Shown one piece after another: positions 18,692-25,640 of a stretch of 27,453 nt of DNA (position 1 is its first letter; each line of letters opens with the position of its first letter). The stretch lies in contig NZJA01000108.1 in NCBI GenBank assembly GCA_002691835.1, forward strand, positions 7,380-34,832. Direction: 5' to 3'. The position numbers and the translations under genes are program-made. Below the pieces are notes generated by a model that worked only from the letters and a program-made list of their open reading frames with translations, ran no database searches and was not told where the DNA came from. The DNA is from Planctomycetota bacterium (GTDB taxonomy: Bacteria; Planctomycetota; UBA8108; UBA1146).

Positions 18692-19501
18692 AGATTCGAA
18701 GAGAACCACTGCTGTTGCCATAGCTACATTCAATGAATCTGCACTCCCCGCCATTGGAATCGAAACCTGAAGATCTGTTTCCGCAAGCCAGCGATCATCG
18801 AGCCCATACTGTTCACTCCCCATGACGATCGCGATAGGGCCTGAGAGGTCAGTATCCGTATAAGCCGATGGAGCATCAGGAGAGGTCGCAACCAGGCGAA
18901 TATTATTTTCTCGAAACCATTGCAGTGCTTCTTCACTCGAACACTCAGCCACCGGAACTGTGAAAAGAGTTCCGACGCTAGCCCTGACCACATTGGGATT
19001 GAAGAGGTCAGTGCACCGATCAACCACAATTAAGCCACTCACTGCCGCAGCATCAGAGGTTCTCAAAAGAGTTCCTAAATTCCCGGGCTTCTCGATCGAT
19101 TGGGCAACGATAAACAAGGGAGCCTGACCACTCTCCGAGGTTGTTATCAGCTTATCCCAACGATTCAATCCCCACTCCGGTTTTGGTGCACGAGCAATCA
19201 GCCCATCAGGTCGATCTCGGTAAGAAATCTTCTGAAACACTTCGCGGGATACATGACAGATCTGTGCCCCACACTTTGATGCTGCATTCCCCAGAAGTTC
19301 ATGTTCTTGTGAACCCAAATACAGCTCGGGACAGGTAAAGACTTCTGCCAGCGGCAGCTTCGCCTCGACAGCACGAGAGATCTCTCGAAATCCTTCGATC
19401 ACAAACTGCCTCTCCCGATCTCGATCCCGGCGATCGCGTAAGCGCACCAGTGCCTTGATTCGAGGATTCTGCAAGCTGGTCAAAATCTCTTCAGGATTCA
19501 T
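18668..19501 (-). CDS. TrmH/SpoU-family RNA 2'-O-methyltransferase
   Basis: 277 residues. The N-terminal substrate-binding part (about 1-105) begins with the familiar L-Q-N-P-R-I-K and R-Q-F-V-I-E-G-F-R-E pattern. The C-terminal SPOUT domain carries the three knot motifs: I-E-K-P-G-N-L-G-T-L-L-R-T-S-D-A (motif 1, about 136-151), I-V-M-G-S-E-Q-Y-G-L (motif 2), and I-P-M-A-G-S-A-D-S-L-N-V-A-M-A-T-A (motif 3, about 248-264). These bind S-adenosylmethionine. Family members methylate ribose in rRNA or tRNA; which nucleotide cannot be told. The start is supported by GGAGG 6 nt upstream. It overlaps the end of the nitroreductase gene by 11 bp and is the last gene of the five-gene minus-strand run. 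Confidence 0.93.
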   Translation of the reverse strand: MNPEEILTSLQNPRIKALVRLRDRRDRDRERQFVIEGFREISRAVEAKLPLAEVFTCPELYLGSQEHELLGNAASKCGAQICHVSREVFQKISYRDRPDGLIARAPKPEWGLNRWDKLITTSESGQAPLFIVAQSIEKPGNLGTLLRTSDAAAVSGLIVVDRCTDLFNPNVVRASVGTLFTVPVAECSSEEALQWFRENNIRLVATSPDAPSAYTDTDLSGPIAIVMGSEQYGLDDRWLAETDLQVSIPMAGSADSLNVAMATAVVLFESLRQRSLR

Positions 19502-20204
19502 CCGCCACCTCCCCGGAATCAGCTGAACGTCCTTCCCGATTAAAACTTCTAATCTGGTCGATCTTTTTTCTGGTTAAATCAGGGACCATGCAATCGGAGG
19601 ATGGATACCCCACCGGAAAGAGCAAAAATGGCTTTTCCCGAGAAGGCCGATTTAACAGATCTCTCAAAAATTTCATCGGTGAAGGTGTATGGGTCAGAGT
19701 TGCGAGCCCCAGTTGATGGATTGAACTGATAAACATTCCGGCGGCAATCCCCACGGATTCGCTGACATAGTAGTTTTTCTGCTTTTCGCCAGCCGAAGTC
19801 ACGCCTTGGGTTTCGGCGAAGAGAACAACCAAATATGGAGCAATCTCCAAATACGGCTTACGGGCATCCGTGCCGATGGGACTCAGTGCCTCCAGCCACT
19901 CATCCGGCATACGCCCACCGTAGGATCTCTGCTCCTCAGCTTCTGCAGCGATTCGGATTTCACGTTTAAGTGCGGGGTCATCGACGATCACGAAGTGCCA
20001 GGGCTGTCGATGGGCTCCACTCGGTGCAGTGCTCGCTGCCGTAATCGCTCGATCTAACCAAACTCTTGGAAAAGACTCCGCTGAAAAATCGCGGACAGAT
20101 CTTCGAGTTGCGAGATCCACTTCTAGATTCAGGGACACCGACTCCATCTCTTCCACAGTCTTGCGCTCGAAAGGCAGTGGTATCGGTTGGTATTCCCCGG
20201 ACAT
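19491..20204 (-). CDS. Nitroreductase-family flavoprotein of the iodotyrosine-deiodinase (IYD) type
   Basis: 237 residues from ATG 20204 (GAAGG about 7 nt upstream; an ATG two codons earlier is possible). R-R-S-V-R-D-F-S and A-P-S-G-A-H-R-Q-P-W-H-F-V-I-V match the FMN-binding start of IYD. The active-site lid reads E-E-Q-R-S-Y-G-G-R-M-x-x-E-W, with Glu91, Tyr95 and Lys116 at the same spacing as human IYD Glu157, Tyr161 and Lys182, which grip the zwitterion of halotyrosine. Later G-L-A-T-L-T-H-T-P-S-P and R-P-S-R-E-K-P-F-L-L-F-P-V-G-Y-P are also typical. The family removes iodide, bromide or chloride from halogenated tyrosines reductively. No membrane anchor is present, so it is cytoplasmic. 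It starts 10 bp after the FAD oxidoreductase gene, implying shared transcription. Confidence 0.85.
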   Translation of the reverse strand: MSGEYQPIPLPFERKTVEEMESVSLNLEVDLATRRSVRDFSAESFPRVWLDRAITAASTAPSGAHRQPWHFVIVDDPALKREIRIAAEAEEQRSYGGRMPDEWLEALSPIGTDARKPYLEIAPYLVVLFAETQGVTSAGEKQKNYYVSESVGIAAGMFISSIHQLGLATLTHTPSPMKFLRDLLNRPSREKPFLLFPVGYPSSDCMVPDLTRKKIDQIRSFNREGRSADSGEVADES

Positions 20205-20214
20205 CGTCATCCCT

Positions 20215-21828
20215 TCAACAGGACTGATTCATAGTCGTCCATGATTCTGCCGCTTTCATACCATCGAGAGCAGCTGACAGGATTCCTCCTGCATAACCCG
20301 CTCCCTCACCTAGAGGGTACAAACCGCTCAGCCCTGAACTTTCGAATGTAACCCCATCCCGGTCGATTCGCACCGGGCTCGAGGATCGTGATTCAGGAGC
20401 AGTAACTACGGCATGCTCATGATCAAACTCAGGGATTCTACGAACCAGCTCCCGTAACCCTGATCGGAGTGGCTCCAAAATAAACTCTGGCAAAAATTTA
20501 GCGAAGTCCGTCGCGATCAAAGGCCTCGGGTAACTGCACTCGGGGAGGTCTTCTGATATTTCCCCGGAAAGGAAATCCGAGAGTCTTAATGCTGGCACTG
20601 CAAAATCGCCACCCGCAGAGTCATACGCAGCTTTTTCTATCTGCTCCTGTAGCAGAATCCCCGCTAGCGGGTCTTCTCCTGCTCCAAAATGCTCGGGTTC
20701 AAGAGTGACCACAAAGCCACTGTTTGCCCACGGACTTCGACGTTGATAGCGAGAAGCTCCATTCACACACAAATATCCATCGCGTTCACTGGAAGGCAGA
20801 ATTTCTCCTCCTGGGCACATGCAAAATGAGTAAATCTCACCATCCTCACTCTTTGCAACAAGACTGTAATCAGCAGGCGGCAGTTGCGAGTGACCGGCAG
20901 AATCACCGTATTGAATCGCATTAATCACTTCCTGAGGATGTTCGATTCGCACTCCCAGCTGAAAAGGTTTTCGAGTCATCGGAACTTCATGGCGGGCGAG
21001 GCAACGATAGACATCTCTTGCACTATGCCCGCTGGCAAGAAAAACCGTCTCAGCTTCCCACTCTGTCACTTCCCCCTGGTGTTCAATCTTCAATCCGGTC
21101 AACTGGGTCGAGTCCTTATGGGCGGTACTCACAAAATCAACAAATCGGTGATCAAAGAAAAACTGTGCACCTTTTTGAATGAGATCATTACGCATCCTCT
21201 TGACGACACTGGGAAGAAGATTTGAACCCACATGAGGACGCCCATCGGTGAGAATCTCTTTCGGGGCACCGTACTCAACAAGAGCTTCCAAGACTTCGAT
21301 GACCCGGGGATCCTGAACCCGTGTGTATAGCTTTCCATCGGAGTACGCTCCGGCACCGCCTTCCCCATAGAGAAGATTACACTCAGGCTCAAATTCTTCT
21401 CCGCGGATAAATCGATTCCAACGACGGGATCGCTCGACAACCTCAGGTCCTCTTTCGATCACCCGTGGACGAGCCCCCGCCTGAATCAGGCGCATTGCGC
21501 AGAAGAGCCCTGCAGGTCCCGTACCGATCACAACAGGGCTGTCGCTTCCGGCGTATTCCGGGATCTCAACACGTTCAGGAGACCATGGACGAGCACGCCC
21601 CTTCTCCAGCAAAAGTTCTGCGATGGCACTATCTGTTTCGATAACGACGGAGTGAATCCAGCGTGGAGGGCGACCTCGACGGCAATCGAGGGATCTCTTG
21701 CGAATCTCAAGATTCTGAACCCTTTGACGGCCAATCTTGAGTTTGCGAGTCACGGCCCTCAACAAGTCCTGCTCGGACTCCCCCAACCTGAGAGAGACAT
21801 CGTGAATCAATACCGTTCGTGTGGACAT
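20215..21828 (-). CDS. FAD-dependent oxidoreductase, COG2509 type
   Basis: 537 residues from ATG 21828; longer starts would overlap the preceding gene. An N-terminal domain of about 90 residues (L-I-H-D-V-S-L-R-L-G, then a basic C-R-R-G-R-P-P-R-W-I-H segment) precedes the FAD-binding Rossmann motif V-V-I-G-T-G-P-A-G-L-F-C-A-M-R-L at about 100-115. Further along are L-L-Y-G-E-G-G-A-G-A-Y-S-D-G-K-L, A-S-G-H-S-A-R-D, C-M-C-P-G-G-E-I, and the closing Y-P-L-G-E-G-A-G-Y-A-G-G-I that contacts the flavin. This is the pattern of the uncharacterised FAD-dependent dehydrogenases of COG2509. The reaction is unknown. It sits between a cysteine-cluster protein (22 bp away) and the IYD-like flavoprotein (10 bp), so it could supply electrons to the latter, which is speculative. 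Confidence 0.9.
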   Translation of the reverse strand: MSTRTVLIHDVSLRLGESEQDLLRAVTRKLKIGRQRVQNLEIRKRSLDCRRGRPPRWIHSVVIETDSAIAELLLEKGRARPWSPERVEIPEYAGSDSPVVIGTGPAGLFCAMRLIQAGARPRVIERGPEVVERSRRWNRFIRGEEFEPECNLLYGEGGAGAYSDGKLYTRVQDPRVIEVLEALVEYGAPKEILTDGRPHVGSNLLPSVVKRMRNDLIQKGAQFFFDHRFVDFVSTAHKDSTQLTGLKIEHQGEVTEWEAETVFLASGHSARDVYRCLARHEVPMTRKPFQLGVRIEHPQEVINAIQYGDSAGHSQLPPADYSLVAKSEDGEIYSFCMCPGGEILPSSERDGYLCVNGASRYQRRSPWANSGFVVTLEPEHFGAGEDPLAGILLQEQIEKAAYDSAGGDFAVPALRLSDFLSGEISEDLPECSYPRPLIATDFAKFLPEFILEPLRSGLRELVRRIPEFDHEHAVVTAPESRSSSPVRIDRDGVTFESSGLSGLYPLGEGAGYAGGILSAALDGMKAAESWTTMNQSC

Positions 21829-21850
21829 CACAGCACTTTCATAGATTCGA

Positions 21851-22453
21851 TCAGCTCTCTTGGGCTGGTCGATCATTCCGTTGAAGACCCTTGCGAAGAG
21901 TCGAGCCACACGATCCGGTTGCAGGACCTTCCTCATCGAGAAGATAGCGAATCAACATAAATGGAATAACCCGATAATCCCAACCCTCGCCAAAGAGAGA
22001 CTCATTCAAGTGATCTCTTCTCTCAATGCTTCTCTTGCCTTCATGACTGATTCTGTCTTCCACTTGATCGTAAGCGAGGCACTCGATGGGTTTGGCGATC
22101 TTGTGAACCATGCACTGGCCATCTTCCAGAAGAGGGCAGTCAAAAGCCTGTGGACGTCTGTTATCCCGCAAAAAATGAATCGCTTGCCCTAAACGTTCCA
22201 AAACCGCGTCTGTTCTACCATTCAGATGCGGTTTCTCCTGAAAGGCTCTGGCGATGTCGATCGCTTCGAGCTCAGAGATCCGCATTTTGTTCGCTGGTCG
22301 CTTACAGCAGTCCGGATGACGGGTTTCCGAACGTTTCGGGTTTTCCCGGTTCTCGAGAAACAGGGGCCCTCTGGATCGATCCAGAGAGACCAAGGCCTCA
22401 TCGAGAGCTTCTCCATCATTCCTGGAACGCTGACCCCGCTTTTTTCTAGCCAT
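21851..22453 (-). CDS. YkgJ-family cysteine-cluster protein
   Basis: 200 residues. After a basic N-terminus, the cysteines fall in the YkgJ pattern: P-D-C-C-K (Cys49, Cys50), I-S-E-L-E-A-I-D-I-A, C-P-L-L-E-D-G-Q-C-M-V-H (Cys106, Cys114) and R/K-P-I-E-C-L-A-Y (Cys125). In this family they are predicted to bind zinc or an iron-sulfur cluster; its function is poorly known. The C-terminal 60 residues are helical. The start is clear: GGAGG 6 nt before ATG 22453. It begins 24 bp after the MFS gene and ends 22 bp before the FAD oxidoreductase gene, placing it firmly in the operon. The first half of the usual C-x-x-C-C site is reduced to C-C. Confidence 0.8.
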   Translation of the reverse strand: MARKKRGQRSRNDGEALDEALVSLDRSRGPLFLENRENPKRSETRHPDCCKRPANKMRISELEAIDIARAFQEKPHLNGRTDAVLERLGQAIHFLRDNRRPQAFDCPLLEDGQCMVHKIAKPIECLAYDQVEDRISHEGKRSIERRDHLNESLFGEGWDYRVIPFMLIRYLLDEEGPATGSCGSTLRKGLQRNDRPAQES

Positions 22454-22477
22454 TAGAATCCTCCGAAGATCAGTGTA

Positions 22478-23737
22478 TCACGAAGTCTCAGTCTTGTTTT
22501 CTTGTCGTGCTGGACCTTTGCCTAAACTGAACATCACGGCCGCACTCGCTATCCACAGAACCAATGAAAAGACGAAGACATTCCTTGGGTCACCCGTAAA
22601 ATCTGCGATCCAGCCTCCGATGGGGTGGCCAATCAAACCCCTTACAGCCACGAGAGCCACATGAACGGCCATGTACTGACGTCCCTGATCGGCTGAAGCA
22701 AAAGAGATGGGGCCCACATTCCATGCAAGGATGACCCCCGCCATCGAACAGCCGAAGACCATCTCCGCAAACAGAAATGACAGCGGAGTCGAGGCATACC
22801 CCAACAGAATGGCATACAGAGCCAATCCGGAATAACTGAATCCTGCCAACCACCCCGGGCCGATTCGATCCAGTTTTTTGCCAAAGTACGGCGTCAGGAT
22901 AAACATCATCACACTGGAGAGACCTTTTGCACCCAGCAGAAATCTCCAGTCGAGGGCCAGCCACTCCTTGTCGACGGTCCACATCGGTTTGGCAGTGATC
23001 AGTGCCATGAATGCGGTCCCATAGAGGAGAAACCCGATCTCATAAATGAAGAAACGACGATCGCGGGCAAGGATCTTCCACAAGGCCTGGGCATTGTGGA
23101 TGTCGGGAGCATCAGGAGCGGCAGAATCGCGGTCTCTCAAGGGAACTTTTGAAAAGATCATGCAGGAAAGCCAGCCTGCGAGACCGGCAATGGCGTAGAG
23201 AATCGGGAACGCTTCATTCTGATAGTGCATCCAGAAGCCGGCGATCACACTTCCTGCCCCAGAGATCAGAGCTCCCCAGCGCTGAACCTTTCCAAACAGA
23301 AATCCGCGATTCTCATCGCGGTAATTGCTGCGAATCACTCCATTGATGGCGGAAGTGATCGGCACCGATGCCAGTGCCTGAATCGTCACCAGCAACAGGA
23401 AGAGCCAGGGAACCCACTTCGATCCCTGATCGGTCTGTGCCCAGTTGGCGATCACCGGAACCAGCAACAACAGGGTCAGAGACAGCGGCAGTCGGCCCAC
23501 TGTCGCCGCTCTCCTCAACAATCGGCGGGGTCCTGTCCGCGAAATCCAACCGCCAAAGAAGAGCACAGCACCCTGGGCCACTGCCGGAGCCATGACGATC
23601 AGCGTCAACAACAGATTGTCGACACCCAACGCCTTGCGGGCGATCTCCGGTGCAGACCACAGCAATCCACCGAAAATCCCCTCGAACATCACTGCTCGAA
23701 GATGAAAGCGATAAGTGCTCTCTTCGATCTTCGGCAT
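22478..23737 (-). CDS. Major facilitator superfamily transporter
   Basis: 419 residues with about 12 hydrophobic segments. The loop between helices 2 and 3 reads G-G-W-I-S-R-T-G-P-R-R-L-L-R-R, a variant of the MFS G-x-x-x-D-R-x-G-R-R signature, and a related loop (F-G-K-K-L-D-R-I-G-P-G-W) recurs between helices 8 and 9, as expected for the duplicated fold. There is a long charged central loop (about 205-225). The start has GAGGAG 5 nt upstream. The substrate cannot be inferred. As first gene of a run with an IYD-like dehalogenase, uptake of an aromatic amino acid derivative is one possibility, but only guilt by association supports it. A 42-nt inverted repeat precedes its ribosome site. Confidence 0.88.
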   Translation of the reverse strand: MPKIEESTYRFHLRAVMFEGIFGGLLWSAPEIARKALGVDNLLLTLIVMAPAVAQGAVLFFGGWISRTGPRRLLRRAATVGRLPLSLTLLLLVPVIANWAQTDQGSKWVPWLFLLLVTIQALASVPITSAINGVIRSNYRDENRGFLFGKVQRWGALISGAGSVIAGFWMHYQNEAFPILYAIAGLAGWLSCMIFSKVPLRDRDSAAPDAPDIHNAQALWKILARDRRFFIYEIGFLLYGTAFMALITAKPMWTVDKEWLALDWRFLLGAKGLSSVMMFILTPYFGKKLDRIGPGWLAGFSYSGLALYAILLGYASTPLSFLFAEMVFGCSMAGVILAWNVGPISFASADQGRQYMAVHVALVAVRGLIGHPIGGWIADFTGDPRNVFVFSLVLWIASAAVMFSLGKGPARQENKTETS

Positions 23738-23756
23738 GGGGACTCCTCAGGGGTAG

Positions 23757-23798
23757 GGTTGATATCGTTCATCGTGCCTCAGCCTCGGCATATCAACC
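23757..23798 (-). promoter_or_regulatory. Stem-loop in the 5' region of the MFS gene
   Basis: GGTTGATAT (minus 23798-23790) and ATATCAACC (23765-23757) form a perfect 9-bp stem around 24 nt that can itself pair GCC with GGC. It ends about 10 nt before the GAGGAG ribosome site of the gene at 23737. It could be an operator or an mRNA control element; no known riboswitch consensus is recognised. Confidence 0.45.
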
Positions 23799-23846
23799 AA
23801 TGAAAACGGGACAACTTGAAGATTTTGATACCGCAATCTGATATTT

Positions 23847-23865
23847 CTACCGGATCAACCGGTAG
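23847..23865. repeat. 7-bp inverted repeat upstream of crcB
   Basis: CTACCGG-ATCAA-CCGGTAG is a perfect inverted repeat about 60 bp before the crcB ATG. No T-run follows. It may be an operator or leader hairpin. The canonical fluoride-riboswitch core is not apparent here. Confidence 0.4.
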
Positions 23866-23927
23866 TCAAATTGCCATTTCCCCTCCAGACTGGAGCTGAG
23901 GGTATCCCGAAAAGAGAGGTCGCTGGC

Positions 23928-24335
23928 ATGCATTGGTATTTGGTCGCCATAGGGGGAGCTGTCGGGGCGACGATTCGATATGGTGCATATCTTTGGGTCG
24001 ATGGCAGGGTTTCTAATTCTTCAGACTCCATCATCGCTCAGTTGCCGGGGATTGCTGGAACATGGCTCGTCAATGTCATCGGCTGCCTGTTGATCGGACT
24101 CATCTCGGGTGCTCTCGGTGACAAAATTTTTACCGATGAACGCCTTCGAGCTTTCCTGGTTGTTGGACTCTTCGGAGGATTTACAACGATGAGTGCGTTG
24201 GGTCTAGAAAGCTGGAATCTGTTCAGAGATGGTCAACTGTTAAAGGGAATCTCTTTATCGATGATACAGACGATGCTGTGTGTTCTCATGGTCGGCTTGG
24301 GCATTGGGGTCGGCAAGTTTCTGAAGGTCTCTTGA
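23928..24335 (+). CDS. crcB: Fluoride channel CrcB/Fluc
   Basis: 135 residues, normal for this four-helix protein, which works as a dual-topology dimer exporting fluoride from the cytoplasm. The start at ATG 23928 is preferred (AGAGAGG 8 nt upstream) over an in-frame upstream codon at 23871. Family motifs are present: G-G-A-V-G-A-T-I-R-Y near the start, G-T-W-L-V-N-V-I-G-C-L-L-I-G, and G-L-F-G-G-F-T-T-M-S-A-L-G-L-E-S. The last corresponds to G-F-C-G-G-(F/L)-T-T-F-S-T, with Met-Ser-Ala in place of the usual Phe-Ser-Thr. A single copy is present. It is divergent from the MFS operon and converges with the S4-protein gene across 19 bp. Confidence 0.93.
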   Translation: MHWYLVAIGGAVGATIRYGAYLWVDGRVSNSSDSIIAQLPGIAGTWLVNVIGCLLIGLISGALGDKIFTDERLRAFLVVGLFGGFTTMSALGLESWNLFRDGQLLKGISLSMIQTMLCVLMVGLGIGVGKFLKVS

Positions 24336-24354
24336 AGATGAACAACCGCTTCTG

Positions 24355-24567
24355 CTAACCAGCTTCATTGTTTCCGAGTTGAACTTCATGCTCTTCACCC
24401 TCCACCGTCACTCTGTCTCCGTTTCTCAGCACCTTCCCGCGGCGGGTCTCAATCTCTCCATTAACGGAGATCTCGCCCTCCTGAATACGGATTTTTGCTT
24501 CCCCACCAGTGGCGCAAAGCCCCATCCATTTTAAGAACTGGGCCAGCCTGATCGTTGGTTCATCCAT
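24355..24567 (-). CDS. Small S4-domain RNA-binding protein (YaaA/YbcJ type)
   Basis: 70 residues from ATG 24567, which overlaps the last 8 bases of the ArsC-GAF gene; longer starts lie inside that gene. Almost the whole protein is one S4 domain: R-L-A-Q-F-L-K-W-M-G-L-C-A-T-G-G-E-A-K, then I-Q-E-G-E-I-S-V-N-G-E-I-E-T-R-R-G-K-V-L-R-N-G-D-R-V. This is the signature of the short stand-alone S4 proteins that bind structured RNA such as rRNA. The overlap with the upstream reading frame implies translational coupling, though no functional link between the two is known. Confidence 0.88.
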   Translation of the reverse strand: MDEPTIRLAQFLKWMGLCATGGEAKIRIQEGEISVNGEIETRRGKVLRNGDRVTVEGEEHEVQLGNNEAG

Positions 24568-25567
24568 GACCTGTATCCTCACTAGGGCAACCCAAAGCCC
24601 CAAATCCCTCGAGAAGCGCATCCATCAATAGAGCATCGCAAGGATGGATCTGCTCCACAGAATCCAAATCCCAAACTGCTATGACCTCCCCAATAGAATT
24701 GAGAAGGGGCCTGACCATCGAAGCAATGGTTGCCAATCCACTTTCTCCATCACAAGAAACATATCTTGGCCATTTTTTGACATCTTTTGCGACAAGGATC
24801 CGGCCATGCCTGACAGCGTCAAAACACATTCCACTACGTTGACCAGGAACCTCTTCCAATGTCGCACAAACTGGTGGGCCCGCTGCGAAACCCAGATTCA
24901 ATCTTCGATTCGGCTGTTTCCCATGGAGATGGTAGATCCCATTCCACGCCCAACCGAAACTTTTCATCTCTTTCTGGATCACAGCTGGCAGAAGTGCCCA
25001 TGAATCGGGCCTATCCATGATCTCTGCGCAACCATGAATGAGCCTGCGATATGCGTGCAAACGATCATCGCTTAAGTCACCAGGAAGCTGATCGACCCAT
25101 TCAGTGAGTGTCGATTCAAAATCCAAAGCCGCCAAATAGCGCTGGATCCTTTGACGGATCGCCTCTCTGGCCACTCTGAAAATCTGTAGCCCTTCCTCGC
25201 TCTCATCAGCGACCCCCACATGATCTGCTGGATCCGGAAATGGCCAATGAAGTGTCTTTTTAGCCCCAACAAAAACAGGGCATTCTTCCGCAGCTGACGA
25301 GCAAACTGTGACCGCGAGATCAAAAGGTTGCTCCTGATACATGGAGAGACTCAAACTCTTGAGGTCTTTTGTCGGAATCCCCTCCTCTTCAAGAACCCTG
25401 ATGGCCATCGGGTGGGGCTCTCCTGTCGGTTGGGTGCCCGCGGAGAGACATTCCCACCCCTGGCTCGACTCTTCACGCCAAAGAGCTTCAGCAAGTAAAG
25501 AGCGGCAAGAATTCCCTGTGCACAGAAAGATGACTCTTGGTTTTCCGATGACGGTCCTCAATTTCAA
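24560..25567 (-). CDS. ArsC-type (LMW phosphatase fold) arsenate reductase fused to an fRMsr-like GAF domain
   Basis: 335 residues. Residues 11-148 are a low-molecular-weight phosphatase/arsenate reductase: P-loop C-T-G-N-S-C-R-S (Cys16, Arg22), then Cys89 and Cys96 in T-V-C-S-S-A-A-E-E-C-P, and W-P-F-P-D-P-A. The Cys16/Cys89/Cys96 set matches the redox triad of thioredoxin-coupled ArsC (Cys10, Cys82, Cys89 in Bacillus), so arsenate reduction is likelier than plain phosphatase activity. Residues about 165-328 are a GAF domain resembling free methionine-R-sulfoxide reductase, with F-G-W-A-W-N-G-I-Y, Cys234, Cys248, and Cys272 in V-S-C-D-G-E-S, then W-D-L-D-S. The last two cysteines have the 24-residue spacing of E. 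coli Cys94/Cys118. The start is uncertain: TTG 25567 or TTG 25561, with an in-frame TAG just before. No arsR or arsenite pump lies nearby. Confidence 0.85.
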   Translation of the reverse strand: MKLRTVIGKPRVIFLCTGNSCRSLLAEALWREESSQGWECLSAGTQPTGEPHPMAIRVLEEEGIPTKDLKSLSLSMYQEQPFDLAVTVCSSAAEECPVFVGAKKTLHWPFPDPADHVGVADESEEGLQIFRVAREAIRQRIQRYLAALDFESTLTEWVDQLPGDLSDDRLHAYRRLIHGCAEIMDRPDSWALLPAVIQKEMKSFGWAWNGIYHLHGKQPNRRLNLGFAAGPPVCATLEEVPGQRSGMCFDAVRHGRILVAKDVKKWPRYVSCDGESGLATIASMVRPLLNSIGEVIAVWDLDSVEQIHPCDALLMDALLEGFGALGCPSEDTGHG

Positions 25568-25640
25568 TTTTCGGGGCTAGGCCAAGGATTCAGCATAGCA
25601 GTGAATCTCTCAGGGGGTACCCTGCCGGAGAGGAGGCGAA

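Noticed and set aside
23738..23927. Fluoride riboswitch ahead of crcB
   Set aside because: I could not align the conserved core elements by eye. A covariance-model search would be decisive.
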